A program made the position numbers and the translations under genes. Positions 1 to 5,168 of a stretch of DNA of 6,408 nt are shown in pieces. The notes under the pieces were generated by a model. The model made no database searches. It was not told where the DNA came from and saw nothing but the letters and a program-made list of their open reading frames with translations. The stretch spans positions 1 to 6,408 of the forward strand of contig JADFNT010000106.1 in assembly GCA_022563215.1 (NCBI GenBank), in the 5' to 3' direction. Source of the stretch: Pseudomonadota bacterium (lineage in GTDB: Bacteria; Pseudomonadota; Alphaproteobacteria; Rhodospirillales; Casp-alpha2). How positions within the stretch are numbered: position 1 is the stretch's first letter; the number at the start of each line of letters is the position of its first letter.

Positions 1-807
1 GAACGTATGCAGGAATACGGCACCAACGTCGTTGGCGGCGTCAACCCGAAGAAGGCGGGGACCATGCAGTGCGGCGTCCCGGTCCATGCATCGGCCTCCG
101 AAGCCATGGAAGCGAATGGCGGCTTCGACGCCTCGGTGCTGTTCATCCCGCCGCTCGGCGTCAAGGACGCGGCGCTGGACGCCATCGGGGCCGGGGCCCG
201 GCACCTGTGCATCCTGACCGAACACATCCCGGTCCAGGACGTCATGCACGTGGTGGCGGCGGCCAGCGAAGCGGGCTGCGCGGTCACCGGCCCCAACACG
301 GCGGGCTCGGTCACCGTCGGCGAATGCTTCATGGGCTTCATGCCCGCCTTCAACGAGCGCATCTTCAAGAAAGGCACGGTCGGCGTCATCTCGCGCTCCG
401 GCAGCCTGGGCACGCTGATGTGCCAGAACGTGGTCTCCGCCGGCTTCGGCCTCAGCGCCTTCATCGGCATCGGCGGCGACCCCATCATCGGCACCACGAC
501 CGGCGACGCGCTTGAGGCCCTCGATGATTTCGAGGGCACCGAGGCGGTGGTCATCGTCGGCGAGATCGGCGGCGCCATGGAGGAAGAGGCGGCCGAGTAC
601 GCGGCCACCATGTCCAAACCCGTCATCGCCTTCATCGCCGGCGGCGCCGCGCCGGCGGGCAGGAAGATGGGCCACGCCGGGGCCATCGTCATTGGCGACC
701 GGGGCACCTATCAATCTAAGAAAAAGGCGCTGGAGGAAGCCGGCGCCACCGTGCTATCAACGCCGTCGGACGTCGGCGAAGCCTTAAAGGAGGGACTGGC
801 GGCATGA
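1..807 (+). CDS. Succinyl-CoA synthetase-type acyl-CoA ligase, alpha subunit (5' partial)
   Basis: Nucleotide-forming acyl-CoA ligase alpha subunit. In this family it binds CoA and carries the phosphohistidine that passes phosphate between the nucleotide-binding beta subunit and the carboxylate. Seen: YGTNVVGGVNPKKAG matches E. coli SucD from about residue 31, so about 25 N-terminal residues, including the first glycine-rich CoA loop, lie left of the window. The ATG at 7 is therefore an internal Met and the frame is open to base 1. Further family motifs are LTEHIP, GPNTAG, GVISRSGSLG, GIGGDPIIG, VGEIGG and MGHAGA; the His of the last (673-675) aligns with the catalytic phosphohistidine. It ends by overlapping the next gene by 4 bp (ATGA). 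GPNTAG and the MPAFNERIFKKG stretch differ from housekeeping SucD, so it may be a paralogue for another carboxylate (malate-, itaconate- or other acid-CoA ligase). Family is secure, substrate is not. Confidence 0.9.
   Translation, partial: ERMQEYGTNVVGGVNPKKAGTMQCGVPVHASASEAMEANGGFDASVLFIPPLGVKDAALDAIGAGARHLCILTEHIPVQDVMHVVAAASEAGCAVTGPNTAGSVTVGECFMGFMPAFNERIFKKGTVGVISRSGSLGTLMCQNVVSAGFGLSAFIGIGGDPIIGTTTGDALEALDDFEGTEAVVIVGEIGGAMEEEAAEYAATMSKPVIAFIAGGAAPAGRKMGHAGAIVIGDRGTYQSKKKALEEAGATVLSTPSDVGEALKEGLAA
787..794 (+). promoter_or_regulatory. Ribosome binding site for the quinone oxidoreductase gene
   Basis: AAGGAGGG lies inside the last codons of the upstream gene, with a 9-base spacer to the ATG at 804. 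It supports that start and, with the ATGA overlap, points to translational coupling of the two genes. Confidence 0.75.
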
Positions 808-1790
808 AAGCGATACAGATTTCCGAATACGGCGGCTCGGACACGTTGGCGATGGCCGATGTGGCGGCGCCGGAACCGGGCGAAGGCGAGGCCCTGGTCA
901 AAATCGCCTACGCCGGGGTCAACTTCATCGACGTCTATATGCGGGGCGGCGTGTTCAGGAAGCTCGAGACCTACCCCAACAAGCCGCCGTTCACGCCGGG
1001 CATGGAAGGCGCCGGCACGGTCGAGGCCGTCGGTCCCGGCGTCACCGAGGTCGCCGAAGGCGACACCGTCGGTTATTGCCTGGAGGTCGGCAGCTACGCC
1101 GAATACGCCATCGTGCCGGCGTGGAAGCTGGTGAAGGTTCCGGCGGACGTGCCGCTGGACGTCGCCACGGCGCTGCAACTCCAGGGCATGACGGCGCACT
1201 ACCTGACCCATTCCCTGTTTCCGCTGGCCGAAGGGCACACGTGCCTGATCCACGCCGGGGCCGGCGGCATGGGCCAGTTGGCCATCCAGCTCGCCAAGAT
1301 GCGCGGCGCCCGGGTTATCGTTACCGTCGGCAGCGCCGAAAAGGTGGAAATCGCCAAGGCGCGGGGCGCCGATCACGCGATCCTCTACCGCGACGTGGAT
1401 TTCGCCGACGCGGTGCTCGACATCACCGATGGCGTCGGCGCCGACGTGGTCTACGATTCGGTCGGCAAGGACACCATCAAGGGCAGCCTCAAGTGCCTCA
1501 AGTCCCGGGGCGTGCTGTCCAACAACGGCAACGCGTCGGGGCCCATCGGGGCGCTCGACCCGCTCGACCTGGCCGAGGCCGGCTCGGTGTTCTTCACCCG
1601 CCCGCACCTGGCCAGCTATATCGCCACGCCGGAAGAACGCAACCAGCGCGCCGACGACCTGCACCGGCTTTACCGGGAAGGCAGGCTGACGGTGACCATC
1701 GACCGGGAATTGCCGCTCGCGGACGCCAAGGCGGCGCACGACGCCATGGAAGGGCGGCTCTCGAAGGGTAAGTTCCTGCTGAAGACATGA
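804..1790 (+). CDS. qor: Zinc-free NAD(P)H:quinone oxidoreductase (MDR superfamily)
   Basis: Medium-chain dehydrogenase/reductase of the QOR/zeta-crystallin branch, a soluble enzyme using NADPH to reduce quinones or activated alkenes. Seen: 328 aa, the usual length (E. coli QorA is 327). It has an N-terminal GroES-like half with NFIDVYMRGG (40-49), the QOR-type QGMTAHYL (127-134), a Rossmann dinucleotide loop AGAGGMG (151-157), VVYDSVGKDT (215-224) like E. coli VVYDSVGRDT, and TRPHLASYIATPEE near the C-terminus. The catalytic and structural zinc Cys/His sets of alcohol dehydrogenases are absent, as expected. The start is supported by AAGGAGGG nine bases upstream; the ATG overlaps the preceding stop (ATGA). 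Coupling to an acyl-CoA ligase subunit suggests the true substrate may be a catabolic intermediate such as an enoyl or enone compound; this is inference. No convincing terminator follows the stop. The symbol denotes family membership, not tested activity. Confidence 0.92.
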   Translation: MKAIQISEYGGSDTLAMADVAAPEPGEGEALVKIAYAGVNFIDVYMRGGVFRKLETYPNKPPFTPGMEGAGTVEAVGPGVTEVAEGDTVGYCLEVGSYAEYAIVPAWKLVKVPADVPLDVATALQLQGMTAHYLTHSLFPLAEGHTCLIHAGAGGMGQLAIQLAKMRGARVIVTVGSAEKVEIAKARGADHAILYRDVDFADAVLDITDGVGADVVYDSVGKDTIKGSLKCLKSRGVLSNNGNASGPIGALDPLDLAEAGSVFFTRPHLASYIATPEERNQRADDLHRLYREGRLTVTIDRELPLADAKAAHDAMEGRLSKGKFLLKT

Positions 1791-1873
1791 AACGGCCCGT
1801 CAAAGCCCGCCGCCGAAATCCAAGCATTAGCCGTCCCTAAATTTTTCCGCCGGGAGGGCTCTCCGGTATTCAG

Positions 1874-1990
1874 CGGTGGGCAAAGGTGGGCATCGGTCGG
1901 CATTTGGTGTGCAAACGGTGGACATTGGGTGGACATTCGGTGGTTATCGGGTGGCTGTTTTGGGCTCCGGGGGGGCTCCGGGTGGGCGGT
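1874..1990. repeat. Degenerate tandem array, 10-11 bp period
   Basis: About ten degenerate units built on GGTGGRCATTY. Unit starts are at 1875, 1885, 1895, 1906, 1917, 1928, 1939 and 1950, giving steps of 10, 10, 11, 11, 11, 11 and 11. Examples are GGTGGGCATC, GGTCGGCATTT, GGTGTGCAAAC, GGTGGACATTG and GGTGGACATTC. The phase continues into two copies of GGGCTCCGGG (1962-1971 and 1973-1982). The period is not a multiple of three, so it is not protein-repeat DNA. It matches roughly one helical turn, placing every unit on the same DNA face. It may be a slippage-generated minisatellite or a phased protein-binding array; I cannot decide which. Confidence 0.75.
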
Positions 1991-2089
1991 TTCAAAGGAC
2001 TTTGGCACATTTCAGCGTACCCCTGAGCGATTGGGGGTGAGCCGTTATTTCTTATTCACCATGTCAAAGAGCGATATTTTATAAGCGTT

Positions 2090-2114
2090 GTTCACATAAG
2101 AACAAAGAAAGAAC
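2090..2114 (+). promoter_or_regulatory. Putative LexA/SOS box (alphaproteobacterial type)
   Basis: GTTC (2090-2093), six bases, GAAC (2100-2103), seven bases (AAAGAAA), GAAC (2111-2114). The GAAC-N7-GAAC direct repeat is the known LexA operator of alphaproteobacteria, and the extra GTTC adds an inverted half-site. It sits just after an AT-rich stretch (TATTTTATAA at 2075-2084) that could contain a -10 element, though no good -35 is visible. No recognisable SOS gene follows on either strand; the next real gene to the right is convergent. The motif is seen directly; LexA binding is inferred. Confidence 0.5.
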
Positions 2115-2290
2115 ATAAGCCTGTCCACGGAGAATGTCAAGGGGGTGTGCCGATAAACCGAAAGCCCGCTCCCGGCCCGGCAACGGATTCTTGCATGCCC
2201 CGTCACCCGCCTCCCGAAGTGGTACGGCCCGTCGCCCGAAGGCTTTGGACCGCAGGGCGGAGGGCAGGCGGAGGGCTGCTTATGACTATG

Positions 2291-2390
2291 AGCAGACGTT
2301 CATGGGTTATGTGAATGGCGTCTGCTTTGCCCCCGAAAGCGGACATCGAGATGGGTGCCGCGTTACGTCTGCTAATGACCCAAAGCGGAC
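2291..2390. repeat. Interspersed hairpin repeat, left cluster
   Basis: Three consecutive inverted repeats. AGCAGACG (2291-2298) pairs with CGTCTGCT (2319-2326), extended inward by TTCA/TGAA. GTCTGCTTT (2320-2328) pairs with AAAGCGGAC (2336-2344) through one G-T wobble and a 7-base loop. GTCTGCT (2367-2373) pairs with AGCGGAC (2384-2390) around a 10-base loop. The translated shadows (CFAPESGH, SALPPKADIE, SANDPKRT) resemble strings I recall from spurious proteins predicted over interspersed repeats in Bradyrhizobium and related genomes, so I read this as a non-coding repetitive element. Related hairpins recur at 3664-3778. Confidence 0.65.
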
Positions 2391-2440
2391 ATTCGACCCT
2401 ATTTCCTCCAGTCGCTCCAGTTGACCTTGTTCTTTTTGCC

Positions 2441-2791
2441 TTAGCTTTCTGTCATCTTGCGGATGCGCTTGACCATGATCTGGCAGATCCCCTTCATCAA
2501 CGGGTCCATATCATTGACCCGGCGCTGGAATTCGTCGCGGGAAATGGCGCTGACGACGGTTTCCTCGATGGCGATGGCGCTCGCCATGTGGGGGGAGTTG
2601 TCGAACAACGCCATCTCGCCGATCACTTCGCCCTTTCCGAGGACGGCCAGCGTCTGCGGGTTTTCGCCTTGGTCGCCCTTGCGGATTTCCACCTTGCCGC
2701 TGGTAATCAGATAGGCGGCTTCGCCGGCGACCCCTTCCTTGAACAGGTATTCGGCGGGTTTGAAGGTCTTTTGCTCGAATCTCTGGTTCAT
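2441..2791 (-). CDS. Stand-alone cyclic nucleotide-binding-fold protein
   Basis: A 116-aa protein consisting of a single cNMP-binding beta-roll (Crp/Fnr sensor type) with no DNA-binding helix-turn-helix and no membrane segment, probably cytoplasmic. Seen: FKPAEYLFKEG (10-20), GEAAYLITSGKVEI (23-36), and the phosphate-binding cassette GEMALFDNSP (58-67) followed by HMASA (68-72), then a basic C-terminal helix. In cAMP-binding members an Arg follows this Pro and holds the cyclic phosphate. Here it is His68, codon CAC at 2588-2590, one transition from the Arg codon CGC. Ligand binding may be altered or lost. I chose ATG 2791 over an in-frame TTG at 2809, which lacks a ribosome binding site; the signal before the ATG (GGGG, GAG) is also weak. 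It lies downstream of and co-directional with the exported protein, 213 bp away, so probably has its own promoter. Stand-alone domains of this kind often act as signalling adaptors; partner unknown. Confidence 0.85.
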   Translation of the reverse strand: MNQRFEQKTFKPAEYLFKEGVAGEAAYLITSGKVEIRKGDQGENPQTLAVLGKGEVIGEMALFDNSPHMASAIAIEETVVSAISRDEFQRRVNDMDPLMKGICQIMVKRIRKMTES

Positions 2792-2848
2792 CTCATTACC
2801 CCAACCCAAAGGCTGAAAATCATCTCCAAATCATGATTGCTGATGAAC

Positions 2849-2861
2849 AACCGTAACGGTT
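2849..2861. repeat. Short perfect palindrome upstream of the cNMP-fold gene
   Basis: AACCGT-A-ACGGTT lies 57 bp upstream of the chosen start of the cNMP-fold gene. Its position and symmetry would suit a small operator for that gene, but a 13-bp palindrome can occur by chance and no second copy is seen. The rest of the 213-bp gap (2792-3004) has one more small inverted repeat, CGTTG/CAACG at 2917-2930, and no recognised gene. Confidence 0.25.
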
Positions 2862-3004
2862 TTGTGCCCCTAGTTTAGTATTCCGTAGGTCCGCGACTAA
2901 TAGCAGCAATAACCGGCGTTGCGCCCAACGACCACTTTTGGGGGGATTAGCAGTTATTCGGAGCGACAATGTACGCTCTTTTTGGACGAAGAAGTTGGAG
3001 CCCC

Positions 3005-3463
3005 TCAGTCTTCTGTCTTCAAGCGCACCTTTTTCTTGGTGAAGACAGTCACGCACTTACTTCCCTCTTTTCTAAAGCCGGCCGTGCATCCCCAAATCGT
3101 ACGGTACTGGACATAACTGTTCTCCGGCGGGCCGCCGATCTTCGAGAAAATGCTAATGCACTTGCTCCCTAATTTGGTGAAGCCGTCATGGCAACCCCAT
3201 ACGTCTCCATACTGGACGTAGCTGTTCGGCGGTTGGTCGGGAGTCAACTTGACGGAACTGCGGATCTCCGACCGGCCGGGATCCGCAAGAAGTTGACGGT
3301 TTTGGGCTGAATTGGGTTTTATGTCATTAGCACTTTGAGCGCTGGCCTTCGCAGGCAACCCAACACCCAAGACCGCAATCAAAACGCAAGCAAGTAACCG
3401 GAAAAAAGCCCTATGCACGATACGATCCGATTTCTGTTTCAGTGAACCCAAAAACGGGCCCAT
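3005..3463 (-). CDS. Predicted exported protein with two cysteine-containing tandem repeats
   Basis: A 152-aa protein of unknown function. Seen: a basic N-terminus, a hydrophobic core (about residues 20-37) and an ASA cleavage motif after residue 42, consistent with a Sec signal peptide and periplasmic or extracellular location. A linker (43-77) leads to two tandem repeats (about 78-110 and 113-145), each with PP(E)NSYVQY, IWGC or VWGC, a GF pair, and GSKC. The Cys pairs are 91/102 and 126/137, identical 11-residue spacing with a 35-residue repeat offset, so one disulphide per repeat is plausible. The pattern resembles short 'PENAY...W.C..GY....C' repeats I recall in exported proteobacterial proteins; no function follows from that. 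The first ATG gives a long n-region; a GTG at codon 18 would give a more typical signal peptide, and neither start has a strong ribosome binding site. Base composition is visibly less GC-rich than the flanking operons, which may indicate transfer. Confidence 0.75.
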   Translation of the reverse strand: MGPFLGSLKQKSDRIVHRAFFRLLACVLIAVLGVGLPAKASAQSANDIKPNSAQNRQLLADPGRSEIRSSVKLTPDQPPNSYVQYGDVWGCHDGFTKLGSKCISIFSKIGGPPENSYVQYRTIWGCTAGFRKEGSKCVTVFTKKKVRLKTED

Positions 3464-3528
3464 CTACGAACCTGAACACAACCTTACATTAAATTATTTC
3501 TAATGACATAGGAAGGTTTCACACATCG

Positions 3529-3647
3529 ACCGAAAAAAAATGCCACCCGCCAAAGCAGATTGATGTTGATTCAATGCGACGACGCCTCGACAGCCAGCAG
3601 CACCGAAAAGAACTCATTTCCGTACCATCGATCATGATTTTTTCGGT
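3529..3647. repeat. Inverted repeat bounding a ~119-bp segment
   Basis: ACCGAAAAAA (3529-3538) is the exact reverse complement of TTTTTTCGGT (3638-3647), with 99 bp between them. It could mark the ends of a very small non-autonomous element, but the pairing is dominated by A- and T-runs, no target-site duplication is obvious, and the match does not extend in either direction. Chance is a real alternative. Confidence 0.25.
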
Positions 3648-3663
3648 TTCCCAGCTATCGTCC

Positions 3664-3778
3664 GAATGTCCGGTTATGGCTATTGGCGGACATTCAGCCA
3701 CACCCTGAATTCCGTCCGCTTCACCTCTGAAAGCAAACATGCCGAGGCTCCATGTCCGCTCCAAGGCGCATAGCGGAC
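3664..3778. repeat. Interspersed hairpin repeat, right cluster
   Basis: GAATGTCCG (3664-3672) and CGGACATTC (3687-3695) form a perfect 9-bp stem with a 14-base loop. GTCCGCT (3754-3760) and AGCGGAC (3772-3778) form a perfect 7-bp stem with an 11-base loop. Between them, GTCCGCTTCACCTCTGAAAG (from 3714) aligns with the left-cluster unit starting at 2320 in the same orientation (shadow peptides VRFTSESKH here, VCFAPESGH there). This is the same repeat family as at 2291-2390. The last hairpin lies 38 bp beyond the stop of the transporter gene and might help end its transcript, although no T-run follows. Confidence 0.6.
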
Positions 3779-3815
3779 CATTGGTAGTCGGGTGCCCGTT
3801 AAGGGGACCGGAGAC

Positions 3816-5147
3816 CTAAAGCCCGCTGACCAGTATCCAGGCGATGGCCGCCGGGGCGGCGAAGCGGCAGACGAAGCGCCACACCCCGGCCCAGCGGAAT
3901 TCGTCGCCGATGCCGCCGTTGTCCGGGTCCATGACCTTGGGGTAGACGGCCCAGCCGGCGAACAGGGCGATGAAGATGCCGCCCGTCGGCAGTAAAACGT
4001 TGGACGCCAGGTAATCCATGACGTCGAAGAACCCCTTGCCGGCGATGGTGAAGTCGCTCCACATTCCCAGCGACAGCGACGACGGGATGCCCAACAGGAA
4101 AATCGCCACCCCGGCGCCCCACGCCGCCTTGGCGCGCGGCACGCCCTTTTCGTCGACCAGGTAGGCGACCACGACCTCCAACAGCGACATCGCCGAGGTC
4201 AGCGCCGCCACCGCCAGCAAAACGAAGAACAAGGTGCCGAAGAAAGCGCCGAAGAGCATCTGCGAGAACACGGCCGGCAGGGTGATGAAGGTCAGCCCCG
4301 GCCCGGCCGCCGGGTCGAAGCCGAAGGCGAAGACGGCCGGCAGGATCAGGAATCCGGCCATCACCGCGATCAAGGTGTCGAGCGACGTCACCCAAAGGGC
4401 GGCCTTGGGCAGGTTCTCCAGGCGCGAGATGTAGGACCCGTAGGTGATCATCACCCCCATGCCCAGCGACAACGAGAAAAACGCCTGGCCGAGGGCGGCG
4501 GTGACCGTTCCGGCCGAGACCTTTGAGAAGTCGGGCTCGAGGAAGAAGGCGATCCCGGCCCCGGCCCCGGGCAGGGTCACCGAGCGCACGACCAGCACCG
4601 CCAGCAGCACGAATAGCATCGGCATCAGCACCCGGCACGCGCGCTCGATGCCGGCATCGATGCCGCGGGCGACGACGATGACGGTCAACGCCATGAACAG
4701 GCCGTGATAGCCGATCGGCCCGATCGGATCGGTGACGAAGGCGCCAAAAACTTGGCCTAAGGCCTTGGCGTCGGAAATCGCCAGCAGGCCGGTCGCCGAC
4801 TTCAGGGCGTAGGCGATGGTCCACCCGCCGACGACGCTATAGAACGACAGGATGATGACGCCGGTGAGAACGCCCATATAGCCGACAACCGTCCACGGGC
4901 CGCCCTTCAGGCGGGCGAAGGCGCCGACCGGGTTCTTCTTGCCGGCGCGGCCGATGGCGAATTCCGCCAGCATGACGCTCAAACCGATGGTGAAGACGAA
5001 ACCGAGATAGAGGATCAGGAAAACCGCGCCGCCGTTCTCGCCGGCGAGATAGGGAAACTTCCAGATGTTGCCGAGGCCGATGGCGGAGCCGGCGGCGGCG
5101 AGGACGAAGCCGACCTTGGAGCCGAATTGGCCGCGTGGCTGAGCCAT
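3816..5147 (-). CDS. Sodium-dependent transporter, NSS (SNF/SLC6) family
   Basis: A 443-aa inner-membrane secondary transporter of the LeuT-fold NSS family, which in bacteria usually couples Na+ entry to amino acid uptake. Seen: TM1 carries GSAIGLGNIWKFPY (20-33) then ENGG (37-40), with Gly20, Ala22 and Asn27 at the same numbers as the LeuT sodium-site residues. TM6 has GQAFFSLSLGMG (220-231). TM8 has AALTSAM (314-320), where Ala314, Thr317 and Ser318 align with the LeuT Na2 ligands. Hydrophobic stretches continue to the C-terminus; length and pattern suit the 11-TM bacterial type. Lys30 stands where LeuT has gate residue Arg30, a variant I believe also occurs in other bacterial members. The start is supported by AGGGGG with a 7-base spacer. 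It is the last gene of a minus-strand operon, 21 bp after the TauE/SafE gene. Substrate unknown; an amino acid or derivative is most likely. Confidence 0.93.
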   Translation of the reverse strand: MAQPRGQFGSKVGFVLAAAGSAIGLGNIWKFPYLAGENGGAVFLILYLGFVFTIGLSVMLAEFAIGRAGKKNPVGAFARLKGGPWTVVGYMGVLTGVIILSFYSVVGGWTIAYALKSATGLLAISDAKALGQVFGAFVTDPIGPIGYHGLFMALTVIVVARGIDAGIERACRVLMPMLFVLLAVLVVRSVTLPGAGAGIAFFLEPDFSKVSAGTVTAALGQAFFSLSLGMGVMITYGSYISRLENLPKAALWVTSLDTLIAVMAGFLILPAVFAFGFDPAAGPGLTFITLPAVFSQMLFGAFFGTLFFVLLAVAALTSAMSLLEVVVAYLVDEKGVPRAKAAWGAGVAIFLLGIPSSLSLGMWSDFTIAGKGFFDVMDYLASNVLLPTGGIFIALFAGWAVYPKVMDPDNGGIGDEFRWAGVWRFVCRFAAPAAIAWILVSGL

Positions 5148-5154
5148 CGCCTTT

Positions 5155-5160
5155 CCCCCT
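5155..5160 (-). promoter_or_regulatory. Ribosome binding site for the NSS transporter
   Basis: On the minus strand AGGGGG precedes the ATG at 5147 with a 7-base spacer, inside the 21-bp gap between the two transporter genes. It fixes the transporter start next to the conserved N-terminal TM1. Confidence 0.6.
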
Positions 5161-5168
5161 TAGGCTTT

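Larger units (their letters stand above)
1791..2440. other. 650-bp intergenic region between converging genes
   Basis: No credible gene lies here. From left to right I see about 80 bp of unremarkable sequence, a GGTGG-rich tandem array (1874-1990), an AT-rich stretch (about 2041-2120) carrying an SOS-like box, a GC-rich stretch (about 2140-2280) with no recognised function apart from a short direct repeat GGCGGAGGGC at 2256-2265 and 2267-2276 (11-bp period), and a hairpin-type interspersed repeat (2291-2390). Short open frames here, such as 2134-2424, lack a ribosome binding site and coding character. The stretch may hold a decayed gene, but I could not recognise one. Confidence 0.7.
3464..3815. 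other. 352-bp intergenic region with repeats
   Basis: No credible gene is present. The part next to the exported-protein gene (about 3470-3540) is AT-rich and probably holds its minus-strand promoter, but I cannot place -35 and -10 boxes with confidence. An inverted repeat (3529-3538 with 3638-3647) and interspersed hairpin repeats (3664-3778) occupy the rest. The 81-codon open frame at 3519-3764 on the minus strand runs across these repeats and looks spurious. No classical terminator with a T-run follows the stop of the transporter gene at 3816. Confidence 0.65.

Noticed and set aside
711..1739. 342-codon open frame on the minus strand
   Set aside because: It lies antisense to the well-supported quinone oxidoreductase; long antisense frames are expected in GC-rich coding DNA. 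It has no recognisable domain.
1853..1866. Hairpin around GGGAGGGCTCTCC after the quinone oxidoreductase gene, as a terminator
   Set aside because: The stem has a bulge and no T-run follows; the T-run lies before it.
1874..1990. Plasmid-type iterons or a CRISPR array
   Set aside because: The units are 10-11 bp with no spacers and strong degeneration; iterons are usually longer and CRISPR repeats are longer with unique spacers.
2134..2424. 96-codon open frame on the plus strand, after the SOS-like box
   Set aside because: Tempting as the SOS-controlled gene, but there is no properly spaced ribosome binding site, no known domain, and its second half is translated interspersed repeat.
2792..2809. 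TTG start extending the cNMP-fold protein by six residues
   Set aside because: No ribosome binding site precedes it, and the extra residues are not part of the conserved fold; the ATG at 2791 was preferred.
2315..2836. 173-codon open frame on the plus strand
   Set aside because: Its start lies in the interspersed repeat (SALPPKADIE shadow) and the rest is antisense to the cNMP-fold gene.
2820..3056. 78-codon open frame on the minus strand between the two small genes
   Set aside because: It overlaps the end of the exported-protein gene, has no ribosome binding site or domain, and reads like non-coding or repeat-derived sequence.
3380..3400. Lipobox (LLAC) in the exported protein, suggesting a lipoprotein
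   Set aside because: The Cys is at the start of the hydrophobic core rather than at its end, and a good ASA signal peptidase I site lies downstream.
3519..3764. 81-codon open frame on the minus strand
   Set aside because: It crosses the hairpin repeats and the inverted repeat, and its composition is not coding-like.
3799..4824. 341-codon open frame on the minus strand
   Set aside because: Out-of-frame shadow of the NSS transporter, which has clear family motifs in its own frame.
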